A stretch of 64,000 bases of DNA from Labrys sp. KNU-23 (lineage in GTDB: Bacteria; Pseudomonadota; Alphaproteobacteria; Rhizobiales; Labraceae). The stretch is taken from the NCBI RefSeq assembly GCF_008330945.1, contig NZ_CP043488.1, positions 1,674,001-1,738,000 of the forward strand. The letters run 5' to 3'. Each line of letters starts with the position of its first letter. Positions within the stretch are counted from its first letter, which is position 1. Under the pieces are notes generated by a model. That model was not told where the DNA came from and searched no databases. It was given only the letters and a program-made list of their open reading frames with translations. Of this stretch, positions 25,491-34,955 are shown piece after piece. The position numbers and the translations under genes are program-made.

Positions 25491-26261
25491 ATGCAGGCGC
25501 CGAAGCTCGAGGCCTTTTCCATCCATCCCAATCCTGCGCGACTGGTCGCCGCCCGCAGCGAACGCGAGTGGATGGACCGTACGAGCGATCACTATGCCTA
25601 TCGCTGCACGCCCCTGGCCATCGCCAATGCGACCGGCTGGGAACTGCTGAATCCGTCGGGTTTCTCAGCAACCTGGACCGGTGGAAATGGCCGCGACGAC
25701 ATCATCCTGCGCCCACACGTCGCCGGCGAGAAATTGCATCAGGCTGCCTTCTTCTTCGGCCACGGCATCATGAGTTTTCATCCCGGCTATCTTTTTCGCA
25801 CCGATCCGGGCTGGGTCGTCTGGGTTCGCGGCTCGCCGAACCGTTTCAAGGATGGCATCCACCCGCTCGATGGCGTGGTGGAGACCAATTGGCTGCCCTT
25901 CACCTTCACCATGAACTGGCGTTTCACGCGGCCCTGCACGGTGCATTTCGAGAAGGACGAACCCTTCTGCTTCATTACGCTGATGCCAAGCGTGACAATC
26001 GAGGATGTCCAGCCGGTCATTCGCCCGCTTGAAGAGGAGCCCGGTCTGCACAGGGAATATCTCGTGTGGGCGAGCGAGCGCAGCAAGTTCAGCGCGGCCA
26101 AGGATGCGGGAGATCCCTTTGCGCGCGAACAGAAATGGCAGAAGAACTATCTGACCGGCAAGTCGCCCTCGGGAAAAAGCGCCGCCGATGCGGACCACCG
26201 CGTCAAGCGGGGGCTCAACCAGCCCATCTTCGGCTGTCCTGTGAACCACAGTGCCAAGTAA
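25491..26261 (+). CDS. DUF6065-like protein
   Basis: About 256 residues from the ATG at 25491. The start is chosen because the paralogue next door begins at the same point of the shared sequence (KLEAF / QLECF). Shared blocks are YRCTPLAIANATGWELLNP, FFFGHGIMSFHPGYLFRTDP, GWVVWVRGSPN, ETNWLPFTFTMNWRFTRP and EPFCFITLMPS, ending EQKWQKNYLTGKSPSG. The family resembles DUF6065, which has no assigned function. No signal peptide is present, so it is cytoplasmic. Conserved His, Asp and Arg in the GHG...FHPGYLFRT block could form an active site. It lies in a tandem pair 323 bases after the collagen-like gene. Confidence 0.78.
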   Translation: MQAPKLEAFSIHPNPARLVAARSEREWMDRTSDHYAYRCTPLAIANATGWELLNPSGFSATWTGGNGRDDIILRPHVAGEKLHQAAFFFGHGIMSFHPGYLFRTDPGWVVWVRGSPNRFKDGIHPLDGVVETNWLPFTFTMNWRFTRPCTVHFEKDEPFCFITLMPSVTIEDVQPVIRPLEEEPGLHREYLVWASERSKFSAAKDAGDPFAREQKWQKNYLTGKSPSGKSAADADHRVKRGLNQPIFGCPVNHSAK

Positions 26262-26270
26262 GAGTGTCGC

Positions 26271-27326
26271 ATGAGTGACCTGGCGATCAGCGCACCGCAG
26301 CTGGAATGTTTTTCCGTCATAGCAAGCCCCCCTCGCCTCGTTCCCGGCAGCGCCGAACGCGATTGGATGGACTTTACCAACCAGCGTTTTGCCTATCGCT
26401 GCACGCCCTTGACCATGGCCAATACCACCGGATGGGAGCTCTTGAATCCAACCGGTTTCTCGGCCAGCTGGACCGGGCTGAACGGCAAGAACGAGGTGAT
26501 CCTGCGCCCGGATGATCCCAAGGCGCCCATGCACCATGTGTCACTTGGTTTTGGGCACGGCATCATCACATTTCACCCCGGCTATCTCTTCCGCACGACA
26601 CCGGGATGGATGACGTGGGCGCGCGGTGCCCCGAACCGCCTCAAGCATGGCATCCAGGCGCTCGATGGTCTGGTGGAAACCAGCTGGCTGCCCTTCACCT
26701 TCACGATGAACTGGAAATTCACCGAGCCGGGCACGGTCTATTTCGCCAAGGACGAGCCGTTCTGCTTTATCACGCTGGTACCCAGCCTGCCGATCGAGAG
26801 CGTTCAGCCGGTCATTCGCCCGCTTGCGGATGAGCCCCAGCTGGAAAGGGAATACAATATCTGGCTCAGCGAGCGCACCAGGTTCAACATCGGCCTTGCC
26901 CAGGGTGATCCGATAACCTTGGAGCAGAAATGGCAGAAGAACTATCTTGTCGGCAAGTCCCCGAGCGGACGAACGGTTGCTGACCCGGATCACCGCACCA
27001 AGCGCAGCCTCAAGTCGCCGATTTCTGCCGATAAGCCGAAGCAGCGCACCGCCTTGGAGGTGCCGAGCCAGCTTGCCACCGCGTTCAAGAGCGACAGGCC
27101 GGCCCCCGCTGTCGTGATGCGTCAAGCCTTCCCAAGCTTCCAGGCCGCTTATGGAGCGGCTCCGCTTGAACCGACGCAACCACCGTCGGTCGACAATGTC
27201 CCACCCGCTCGGCCGGAACAGCCCACAAAGCCACAACCCAGTAAAAAGCAGGCCTCTGGAACAGAATTCAAAAGAGGCAAAGCGGGCAAATTACCACTCT
27301 CCAGGAAGAATCCTAAAAAGACCTGA
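26271..27326 (+). CDS. DUF6065-like protein with basic C-terminal extension
   Basis: A 351-residue paralogue of the preceding gene, 9 bases downstream, so almost surely one operon. The first 245 residues repeat the same blocks (WMDFTNQRFAYRCTPLTMAN, FGHGIITFHPGYLFRT, TSWLPFTFTMNWKFTEP, EPFCFITLVPSLP). The last 100 residues are extra: Pro, Lys and Gln-rich, low complexity, ending LSRKNPKKT, perhaps a flexible binding tail. Function is unknown. The pairing with a collagen-like gene raises the possibility that these proteins act on Pro- or Gly-rich chains, but that is only inference. Confidence 0.78.
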   Translation: MSDLAISAPQLECFSVIASPPRLVPGSAERDWMDFTNQRFAYRCTPLTMANTTGWELLNPTGFSASWTGLNGKNEVILRPDDPKAPMHHVSLGFGHGIITFHPGYLFRTTPGWMTWARGAPNRLKHGIQALDGLVETSWLPFTFTMNWKFTEPGTVYFAKDEPFCFITLVPSLPIESVQPVIRPLADEPQLEREYNIWLSERTRFNIGLAQGDPITLEQKWQKNYLVGKSPSGRTVADPDHRTKRSLKSPISADKPKQRTALEVPSQLATAFKSDRPAPAVVMRQAFPSFQAAYGAAPLEPTQPPSVDNVPPARPEQPTKPQPSKKQASGTEFKRGKAGKLPLSRKNPKKT

Positions 27327-27457
27327 AAGCTGGCATGGCTACGTCCATACGCATCCAAACAGCATATTCTATATCGCGGACTTCCCTCGATCGAGGTTCT
27401 TGCAACGCGACTATGGCAATACGTGACAGGGAGCACTTACTTCGGCCTCGTACTCAC

Positions 27458-28072
27458 TCAATACACCATGACCCGTGTTCCATTGGGCACACGACTGGCC
27501 AGATCGATGATGTCGGCATTGCTCATGCGAATGCATCCGGAAGAAACCGGCATGCCGACGCTGAACGGATCGTTGGTGCCGTGTATGCGATAAAGAGTGT
27601 CCGCACCGTTGGCGTAGAGGTAGAGCGCCCGGGCCCCCAGCGGATTTTCAGGGCCACCACTCGTTTTCTGCACGCGCGGATCCCTGCTGCGCATGTCGGC
27701 CGGCGGATTCCAGTCCGGCCATGCGGCCTGGTGATCGACATAGACAGACCCTCGCCAAGCAAAGCCGTTACGTCCGGTTGCCACGACATAGCGCATTGCC
27801 TTGCCGTCAGGGAGGGTCAAATACAAAAGATGCCTCGGTGCATCCACGACGATCGTTCCGGGAGGCGCCTTGGTGGGGGTATCGACCACTGTCCGCGCAT
27901 AGGACGGGTTTGTTTTTACGTCGGGCAGGGAGGCCAGGAAACGGGCATCTCGTTGGGACAGGGCCAACTGGTCAGGCGCCGATTGCCGCACCGTCGTGGT
28001 CGCGTTGGAAACACAGCCTGCCAGCACGACTCCAACAGTCATCGGTATGAAAATTCGTGTCAAAAAGACCAT
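27458..28072 (-). CDS. L,D-transpeptidase (YkuD domain) lipoprotein
   Basis: A 204-residue protein. The N-terminus MVFLTRIFIPMTVGVVLAGC carries the lipobox LAGC, so it is a lipoprotein. YkuD motifs are RHLLYLTLPDGKAMRYVVAT, NPLGARALYLYANG, YRIHGTNDPFSVG and SSGCIRMSNADIIDLASRV, with catalytic Cys at about 180. It cross-links peptidoglycan or ties proteins to it. The same domain and lipobox layout occurs at 12782, so the window has two. It faces the DUF6065 pair and its upstream region is 500 bases of AT-rich DNA shared with the second autotransporter. Confidence 0.9.
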   Translation of the reverse strand: MVFLTRIFIPMTVGVVLAGCVSNATTTVRQSAPDQLALSQRDARFLASLPDVKTNPSYARTVVDTPTKAPPGTIVVDAPRHLLYLTLPDGKAMRYVVATGRNGFAWRGSVYVDHQAAWPDWNPPADMRSRDPRVQKTSGGPENPLGARALYLYANGADTLYRIHGTNDPFSVGMPVSSGCIRMSNADIIDLASRVPNGTRVMVY

Positions 28073-28572
28073 TTTACCCTACACCCCTCGGATAATATAT
28101 GCCAACACATCCGAAAAAGATATATACTGACACACTTAGGAATGCAAATACTTAGCTTTGGTATTTAATACATAAAATTACTTATATTCAATATAAAATG
28201 AATTACTAAATTTCAATTTATTATATATATTTGATCATATATTTTAAAATTTATAACTATAATTTTAACTTTACAGGCAAACCAACCTCAACGAAGTCGA
28301 CGAGGCCGTCCTCGCGCGCCCAGGCCACGGAGTACCGCCATAAAATCATAACAATACGACACAAACACAAATGAAAGTAAGAGACAGGAAGTGTAAGGAA
28401 GTGAAAATAAAATATATAATAGATTTAATTCAAAAATCATTACTCGTATTTACATTTTTAAACGTATTTAATATTCATGGCCTCCCGATACATTACGGAA
28501 CAGACTCGGCTGTGTGATTAAGTCAATCGCCAGCCGGATGCCTACGAGACCGGGCGCGTTAGGGGGCGGAAC
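28073..28572. other. AT-rich intergenic region between transpeptidase and autotransporter 2
   Basis: About 500 bases, mostly A and T, dividing two divergent genes. It probably holds both promoters. A short GC-rich island near 28290-28345 looks like inserted coding debris. The 14-base box found before autotransporter 1 was not seen here. Confidence 0.45.
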
Positions 28573-31500
28573 ATGGCTGGCAATGAACAGGGCGAGAGCC
28601 TGAGGCGGATGGTGAGAAGAGAATTGGTGCTTCGTCACCTCCTTCACGGGTGCAGCCCAAAAGCGTTGTTCCTGGGAAGCACACTGCTCGCGACAGCCCT
28701 GTCAGCGACGGCAATGCCGTCCCAAGCCCTGGCACAATGCGCACCGGCACCGGATGCGCCTGTGAGTATCTCCTCGGGCAGTTGCACGGATACGGGCACG
28801 CCGGGCACTCCAACCCGATCGAGCACTGACGCCACGGACGCGGTCGGCGCGGTCGGCACCGGGACCTATACAGGAAACGTCGTTGAATTAGACGCGAGCG
28901 GTACCGGCTCCGGCGCCCACGCAAGCGGCGGCGGAACGATCAATTTGAACGGCGCACCGGATGGCAGCGGGGGGTACAACACCACCAACGTCAATACGAC
29001 GGGTGCGGGCAGTCACGGCCTCTATGCCGACGGTGGCGGCCACATCAACGGACATGGTGTGCTTGTCACCACATCGGGCGATGGCAGCCACGGCATCTTC
29101 GCAACCGGAACCGGTAGTGACGTGAAGGTTGACTCTAACGGAGTGACGCTGCCAGCGAATATCGGGCAACAAATCGTGGTCACAACCGGCAACGATGCAT
29201 ATGCCGCCTATGCAGCCAATGGTGGCAAGGTCGAGATAACCGGCATCGATGCCACGACAACCGGCATCATAACCTATGGCACGGGCAGTTCTGCCTTCGT
29301 CGCTGAGTCAGGCGGCCAGATCACCCTCGCCGGTGTGAGCGGATTCATTAGCGGCGAGGATACGGCGGGTGCCTTCGTTTCGGGTGCCGACAGCACTATC
29401 GTCACGAATGGCAGCTACATCAACACCTATGGCAATAACAGCGCCGGGATGTTGGTGGCCGATGGGGGAACGGCCACCATCCATGGCGGCGCGGTCGTGA
29501 CCGGTAATTATCATGGAACACTCATCAGCAATTCCGCGGCTCTCCTTGCCCAGGGTGCCGGCAGCCAGATCACGATTGACCAGGGTGGCAGCGTAACCAC
29601 CTATGGCGCGGCCAGTGCCGGTGCAGCGGCTCAAGGCGGGGCCTTCATCGATTTCAAGGGCTACGGCATATTCACCTATGAGACCGGCTCCGCCGGCGCG
29701 GTAGCGGATGGGACGGATGGGAACGGAACAGCCAGCAAGATAGCCATCACCGATGCCATCGTCCGGACGACCGGCCCGTCCAGCGCCGGTGTCCGTGCCA
29801 CGGGCGGCGGTACGATGAGTGTAACCGGCGGCGAGATCACCACCGGGTACAAGCCGGGGTTCGGCACGTCCGGCGGCCATTACGCATCGGCCGAGATTGG
29901 CAAGGAATCCAACGGCGCGGAGGCGATCGGGGCCGGCAGCACGCTTACGATCACGGACAATGAACTCACAACCACAGGTGACGGTGCCATCGGTGTCGTT
30001 GCCAATGCCGGTGGCACCGCCACGGTTGCCGGCGGCACCATCACGACCCATGGCGCTGAGACCGCCAACGCCACCGCCGATGGTGTCCGGTCGACCGGTC
30101 CCGGCAGCACGGTCACACTGACGAACGGTGCGAGCGGCGGCACGGCGGTCACCACTTCGGGTGTCAACGCCATGGGCCTGCACGCGATGCAGGGCGGCAT
30201 CGTCGACGCCACGAATGCCACAATCAACACCGGGGGAGCTGGAGCCTTCGGCGCGCTGTCGCAAGGGGCGGGCAGCAATGTCAAGCTGACAACCTCGACC
30301 GTCACCACGCAGGCCGCTTCGGGCCTTTCCGTCAACGGGGGCGGCCAGATCAACGCGACCGGCACCGCCGTGACGGCCAACGGGGCCGGCTCGTCGGGTA
30401 TTCTCGGCACGGGCGATGGCACGGTGACGATGACGGGCGGTTCCCTGAGCGCGACGGGTGACCTGATCACCGGAACGGCCGGCAATGTCGTCGCCAATCT
30501 GACCGGCGTCGCCCCCACGACGGGCAGCGGCATCGTGGTGCATGCCATTGGCGGCACCACCAGCGGCAATTTCACCAACATGGCGCTGACCGGCAACGTC
30601 GTGGGAGAGGGAGCCGCCAGGGCCAACGCGACGCTGACCGGGAGCAGGCTGACCGGTGTAGCATTGAACGCCGACAACATGACTGTCGACGCCGCCAGCA
30701 TCTGGACCATGACGGCCAGTTCCACAGTCAACAACAATGCGACCAGCACCACCAACAATACAGGACTGATCGTCTTCGCGCCGCCCGCGGGCGGCGCCTA
30801 CAAGACGCTGACGACCTCGAATTTCGTTGGAGGCACTGGCGGTGCAGTCGGTACGGTCGTCCTGAATACCTATCTGGGCAATGATTCCTCTCCATCCGAT
30901 CAGATCGTGATCGATGGCGGCAGCGCCACGGGATCGACCGGCCTGACCATCGTCAACAATGGCGGCCCGGGCGCGGCGACCATCAAGGACGGCATCGAAG
31001 TGGTGCGGGTGGAAAATGGCGGAACGACCAATTCCGATGCCTTCCATCTCACCCGGACCGTTTCCGCGGGTGCCTATGACTACAACCTGTTCCGGGGTGG
31101 CCTCGATCCGAATACGGGCACGCCGACGGACGAGAATTGGTTCCTGCGCAATGTTGGCCTGAACGAGCCGACGCAAACCTCCCTGCCCTATGCCCAGATC
31201 CTGAGCAACTTCGCCTTTTCGACACTGGGGACGCTGCAGCAGCGCACCGGCAACCGCATCTGGCCGAACGGCACCCCCGCGGAAACCATTTGGTGCAAGG
31301 ACCCGGCTCAGAACTACAAGTGCAAGGTCAATGCCGAGCAGGCGAGCGTCTATGTCAATGGCGCCCCGGTCATCTATGGCCAGGGGGCATGGGGGCGTAT
31401 CGGAGGGCAATATTCATCCTTCAGCCCCTCGATCGGCTCGTCCTACAAGGAAAGCATCGGTTTCCTGCAGGCCGGCTATGAAGGCACGATATCCGAAAGC

Positions 31501-32220
31501 GCGGCCGGCGAGATGACGCTCGGCGGCTATGCCACCATCGGCACCTCGCGGGCCGACATCGACATTACCCGCGATCCTGTCACCGGTGCGGTGCGCAAGG
31601 GCAAGATCTCCAGTGAGGGCTACGGCATCGGCGTCAATGCGACCTGGCTCGGAGCCAATGGCTTCTACGCCGACGGCATTGGCCAGTTCACGCTTTACCA
31701 GAGCAACCTTTCCAACAAGGTCGGCGGCGACAATCGGGGCTACTCCACCGCCCTCAGCCTCGAAATAGGCCGGCGTTTCGATCTCGGCTCGGGCTGGAGC
31801 GTGGTGCCGCAGGTGCAGCTCGCCTGGACATATGCCAATTTCGACAGCTTCGCCGATACGCTCGGCAACAAGGTTTCCCTCAGCGATGGCAACAGCCTCA
31901 AGGGCCGGGCCGGCGTGCGCGTGGAGAAGCTGGACAGTTGGAAGGACGCCGACGGCAATATCCGACGGATGCAGGTCTACGGCATCGCCAACCTCACCAA
32001 CGAATTCCTCCGGGGCACGAAAATCAACGTCGCCGGCACCTCGGTCAAGCAGCGGGAAAAGGGCCTTTGGGGCGAGGTTGGTCTCGGCGGCACCTATGCC
32101 TGGAACGACAAGTGGAGCGTCTATGGCGAGGCAGACTACGCCACTGCCCTATCCGGCGGCTCCTCGGGGAACGACAACTACACGGTCAAGGGCACAGTGG
32201 GCGCACGCTACAGATGGTAG
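28573..32220 (+). CDS. Autotransporter (type Va), sister barrel of the 19830 protein
   Basis: A 1215-residue protein. Signal: basic start (MAGNEQGESLRRMVRRELVL), hydrophobic core (FLGSTLLATALSATAMPS), cut near ALAQC. The passenger (about 60-900) is built of Gly/Thr/Ala repeats such as TTGAGSHGLYADGGG and TTGDGAIGVVANAGG, giving a long beta-helix. The C-terminal 290 residues form a barrel nearly the same as in the first autotransporter: VIYGQGAWGRIGG, FLQAGYEGTISE, YGIGVNATWLG, terminal ARYRW. The passengers share only style. A surface adhesin or self-associating protein is likely. It has no adjacent regulator. Confidence 0.92.
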   Translation: MAGNEQGESLRRMVRRELVLRHLLHGCSPKALFLGSTLLATALSATAMPSQALAQCAPAPDAPVSISSGSCTDTGTPGTPTRSSTDATDAVGAVGTGTYTGNVVELDASGTGSGAHASGGGTINLNGAPDGSGGYNTTNVNTTGAGSHGLYADGGGHINGHGVLVTTSGDGSHGIFATGTGSDVKVDSNGVTLPANIGQQIVVTTGNDAYAAYAANGGKVEITGIDATTTGIITYGTGSSAFVAESGGQITLAGVSGFISGEDTAGAFVSGADSTIVTNGSYINTYGNNSAGMLVADGGTATIHGGAVVTGNYHGTLISNSAALLAQGAGSQITIDQGGSVTTYGAASAGAAAQGGAFIDFKGYGIFTYETGSAGAVADGTDGNGTASKIAITDAIVRTTGPSSAGVRATGGGTMSVTGGEITTGYKPGFGTSGGHYASAEIGKESNGAEAIGAGSTLTITDNELTTTGDGAIGVVANAGGTATVAGGTITTHGAETANATADGVRSTGPGSTVTLTNGASGGTAVTTSGVNAMGLHAMQGGIVDATNATINTGGAGAFGALSQGAGSNVKLTTSTVTTQAASGLSVNGGGQINATGTAVTANGAGSSGILGTGDGTVTMTGGSLSATGDLITGTAGNVVANLTGVAPTTGSGIVVHAIGGTTSGNFTNMALTGNVVGEGAARANATLTGSRLTGVALNADNMTVDAASIWTMTASSTVNNNATSTTNNTGLIVFAPPAGGAYKTLTTSNFVGGTGGAVGTVVLNTYLGNDSSPSDQIVIDGGSATGSTGLTIVNNGGPGAATIKDGIEVVRVENGGTTNSDAFHLTRTVSAGAYDYNLFRGGLDPNTGTPTDENWFLRNVGLNEPTQTSLPYAQILSNFAFSTLGTLQQRTGNRIWPNGTPAETIWCKDPAQNYKCKVNAEQASVYVNGAPVIYGQGAWGRIGGQYSSFSPSIGSSYKESIGFLQAGYEGTISESAAGEMTLGGYATIGTSRADIDITRDPVTGAVRKGKISSEGYGIGVNATWLGANGFYADGIGQFTLYQSNLSNKVGGDNRGYSTALSLEIGRRFDLGSGWSVVPQVQLAWTYANFDSFADTLGNKVSLSDGNSLKGRAGVRVEKLDSWKDADGNIRRMQVYGIANLTNEFLRGTKINVAGTSVKQREKGLWGEVGLGGTYAWNDKWSVYGEADYATALSGGSSGNDNYTVKGTVGARYRW

Positions 32221-32264
32221 GTCGGCCTGCCAGCGACAGCTGACGCAATGCAGCGACTGCACTC

Positions 32265-32304
32265 GGGGTAAAACCGCTTTTCGATGAAGGCAGGCTTTTA
32301 CCCC
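32265..32304 (+). terminator. Long-loop hairpin after autotransporter 2
   Basis: GGGGTAAAA and TTTTACCCC form a 9-base stem around a 22-base loop, 45 bases after the stop. The T run is in the stem, so termination strength is uncertain. Confidence 0.4.
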
Positions 32305-32547
32305 GAATTCTGGACATACGGTTGAGAGGTACCTGATCGAACAGCTCTGCTCACATCAGCAAATACGCTGCCGATTGTGAAAGTAGAAAGCATTGTTGCC
32401 GATTTGGCATCGGGATGCGCCCCTGGCCAGCCGTTCGGACCGTACGGGGAATGTCGCAAGAGCCTGCTCGCGACAAGCCGGCTAAGGAGATTCTTGCCGA
32501 GCTGCTCAATTCGTCGATTGTCAGTCCGGTTCGATCGGAAGGGAACC

Positions 32548-32790
32548 ATGAGCGATCTCAAATATGCAATTTTGGTCGAGCCAAGATCAGCGGTTGATGG
32601 CGGTGGTTTCACCGCGATCGTCCCGGACCTGCCTGGCTGCTCGAGCAATGGCGAGACACCTGAGGGAACGCTAGCCAAAGTGCAGGAGGCAATCAGCCTG
32701 TGGATCGAGAATGCAAAAAGCCAGGGCCAGCCTATCCCCAAAGCATCACGTCATCATATGGCGATCTGGGCTGCCCTCCAGACTGCTTAG
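32548..32790 (+). CDS. Orphan HicB-like antitoxin domain protein
   Basis: An 80-residue protein from the ATG at 32548, preceded by GGAAGGGAACC. It has the HicB fold start KYAILVEPRS, then GGFTAIVPDLPGCSSNGETP, where the family has AxxPDLPGCxxxGxT, then EGTLAKVQEAISLWIENAKS. The usual C-terminal DNA-binding domain is absent and the sequence ends with PKASRHHMAIWAAL. No hicA (small GSHxxxxH toxin) is found on either side. It may be a solitary regulator or what remains of a toxin-antitoxin pair. Confidence 0.75.
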   Translation: MSDLKYAILVEPRSAVDGGGFTAIVPDLPGCSSNGETPEGTLAKVQEAISLWIENAKSQGQPIPKASRHHMAIWAALQTA

Positions 32791-32981
32791 CCAGCACCAG
32801 TAACGTTGATATACAGGATACGCAAAACCAAGCTGCGCCCGGCTCGATCGCCGGATTGGCCGTAATCCTCTCCAGCGTGCGAACCGTGTCAACACCAGTA
32901 TTACGAAGCCGGACATCCATTGCAGGCGAGAAAATCCTGCCCGCAGGACGTTGATCGCAGGCAGAATTCTCTACAAGCAGC

Positions 32982-34955
32982 TCAGGGCTCGAGCCGAGCG
33001 GGTTGGGAGTTGCGAAGTTCATGCTCTTGAGACGGGCGGGCTGACCTCTCGAGCGGTAGCGAAAGACAGAATGTCGACCCCGTAGCGTCACTTGCCCCTA
33101 ATTTGAGCTCGCCTCCGTTCTGCTGGGCGATCTCTCGTGAAATGTAGAGACCAAGGCCAGAGCCGTTCACATTTTTTCCAGATGCACGATAGTATTTCAT
33201 GAATATGAAATCACGATCGCCGAGCGCCACGCCAGTACCCAGGTCCGTCACATGTACAAACGCAGACTCTTGGCCGGTCGAGAGCCGCACCGTCACTGGC
33301 TTCGTTAAAGCTGAATATTTTAGGGCGTTCTGGATCAGATTTTGCACCGCAATCTCCAGAAGAACGCGGTCACCCTTTACCATTGCCGCGTCATCGTGAA
33401 TGAAGCTGACCCGCCTCGCGGCAATATCATCCAGCCCCGCTTTGGCGGTATGCAATATTTCGTTGAGGTCAAACAGCTCCACCTTAACAAAAGGCACCAG
33501 CCCGGTATTAAGCCGGTCACCAGCGAGGACGTTTTCAATCAGCATGGACATCCTTTTGACAGTGCGGCCAATCTTGTCGATGCGCAGCTTGAGTTTGTCG
33601 GAACCCTCTGCCACGGAAGCCATCAAATTGTCCGCGGCGGCGGCTATCACAGCCAACGGACCCCGGAACTCATGCGACACCATAGCCACAAAGTCCTGTT
33701 GCTGGGCCAAAGCGTCGTTGACGGAATCGAGGGACTGCCGGAGCTTCGCTTCGAGCAAATGACGTCGATCGATCTCCGCCTTCAGCGAGTTGTTGCTTTC
33801 CGCGAGCTCCGCAGTCCTCTCGCGCACCTTGATTGTCAGTTCTCGCTCGGCTGCTTGGGAAAGAGCCATCTCGCGATCCTGTTCCGCCCGCCGGCGGCGC
33901 TCGGCAAGTTGTGCGGCGACACGGTCGAAGAGCAGGATCAAGGCCAGCCCGAACGCCGCCATCAACCCGGCTGTCCAAAAATGCTGCCTGCGCATGGGTA
34001 CCAATTGCTCGAGAGAAGCAAGCGTGAACAATTGGTACGGTGTACCGGCCAGCGGCTGATGCCTCAGCAGATAAGGCCTGCCGTCGATGAGCCATTGATC
34101 GGCATGAGCTGAACCCGCGATCGCGCGCACGTCCATGGGCTCGCCCGGCTCCTCTTCGTTGTCCGGCGGCAGCACCGTGCCTGGCGAGAGAAGTGCCGCT
34201 ACATTGCGAAGCATGAAGCGGTCGGACGAAGTGGTGATCACACGCCCCTGGCGGTTCACGATCAGCGCAATGTGCCGTCCTGTCAGATAGGATGCCACAT
34301 TGGGCGCATCGAACTTAACGGTGACTGAACCCTGCGGCGCATCGTTCGAGTCAACAATACGGCTGGCCACGAAATAGGAGGGGGTTTTGTTCAGCCGGGC
34401 TATGCCGAATGAAGACCCCGTGCCGTCGCGCAATGCATCGATGAGGTAAGACCGGCCCGAGTAAATCATGCCGACGATGCTATCGGACGCGGCCCAATTG
34501 CTGGCCGTCACCGTGTCGTCCGACATATTGTTCATATAAATGCGAGCATAGCCCAGATCACTTGCCAGCGCGTTCATGAAGTCGCCGACTTTGCGTACCA
34601 AGGGATCTTGCGTGAACTGCACGGCACGCTGCTGGCGCGTTAGGGCGACGACGCCGGGCGGATCCGTGCGATAGCGGACAGCGAGTTGGATCACCTCGGC
34701 CTGGCCTGCCACCATGTGGGCCACGCTGACCATCTCGGTGAACAATCGATCCATGATGCGCGCGGTGGTGATGGTCTCGTATTGGGCGCTGGACGCCAGG
34801 CTGTCCAGATGCTCCGCCACGATCCGCTGTGACATCCACCATCCCAGGAGGGCCACCAATGCCAGCCACGCCAGCGCCAAACCCGGCGTCACTTGGCGTA
34901 TGATAGGCAGCATCTGCCGCCCGTGGGGACTTTGCGGCTGTAGCACGTCGCTCAC
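32982..34955 (-). CDS. Sensor histidine kinase with periplasmic sensor
   Basis: About 657 residues from GTG at 34955 (SD GGTGGGGG); ATG at 34913 is the alternative. Frames further upstream run through the palindromic repeat at 35021 and are not used. TM1 (about residues 22-42, GLALAWLALVALLGWWM), a periplasmic sensor of about 280 residues of Cache-like layout (ARIYMNNMSD, SSFGIARLNKTPSYFVAS), TM2, coiled coil (KVRERTAELAESN), HisKA VSHEFRGPLAV (His about 428), HATPase with NLIQNALKYS and GSGLGLYISREI. The kinase half matches that of 16776 but the sensor differs. The N-box is intact; DLGTGV replaces the usual DNGxGI. Confidence 0.92.
   Translation of the reverse strand: MSDVLQPQSPHGRQMLPIIRQVTPGLALAWLALVALLGWWMSQRIVAEHLDSLASSAQYETITTARIMDRLFTEMVSVAHMVAGQAEVIQLAVRYRTDPPGVVALTRQQRAVQFTQDPLVRKVGDFMNALASDLGYARIYMNNMSDDTVTASNWAASDSIVGMIYSGRSYLIDALRDGTGSSFGIARLNKTPSYFVASRIVDSNDAPQGSVTVKFDAPNVASYLTGRHIALIVNRQGRVITTSSDRFMLRNVAALLSPGTVLPPDNEEEPGEPMDVRAIAGSAHADQWLIDGRPYLLRHQPLAGTPYQLFTLASLEQLVPMRRQHFWTAGLMAAFGLALILLFDRVAAQLAERRRRAEQDREMALSQAAERELTIKVRERTAELAESNNSLKAEIDRRHLLEAKLRQSLDSVNDALAQQQDFVAMVSHEFRGPLAVIAAAADNLMASVAEGSDKLKLRIDKIGRTVKRMSMLIENVLAGDRLNTGLVPFVKVELFDLNEILHTAKAGLDDIAARRVSFIHDDAAMVKGDRVLLEIAVQNLIQNALKYSALTKPVTVRLSTGQESAFVHVTDLGTGVALGDRDFIFMKYYRASGKNVNGSGLGLYISREIAQQNGGELKLGASDATGSTFCLSLPLERSARPSQEHELRNSQPARLEP

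Noticed and set aside
29308..31410. 700-codon minus-strand frame opposite autotransporter 2
   Set aside because: Arises from the repetitive low-stop composition of the passenger gene; the translation is Gly/Arg/Asp-rich without domains.
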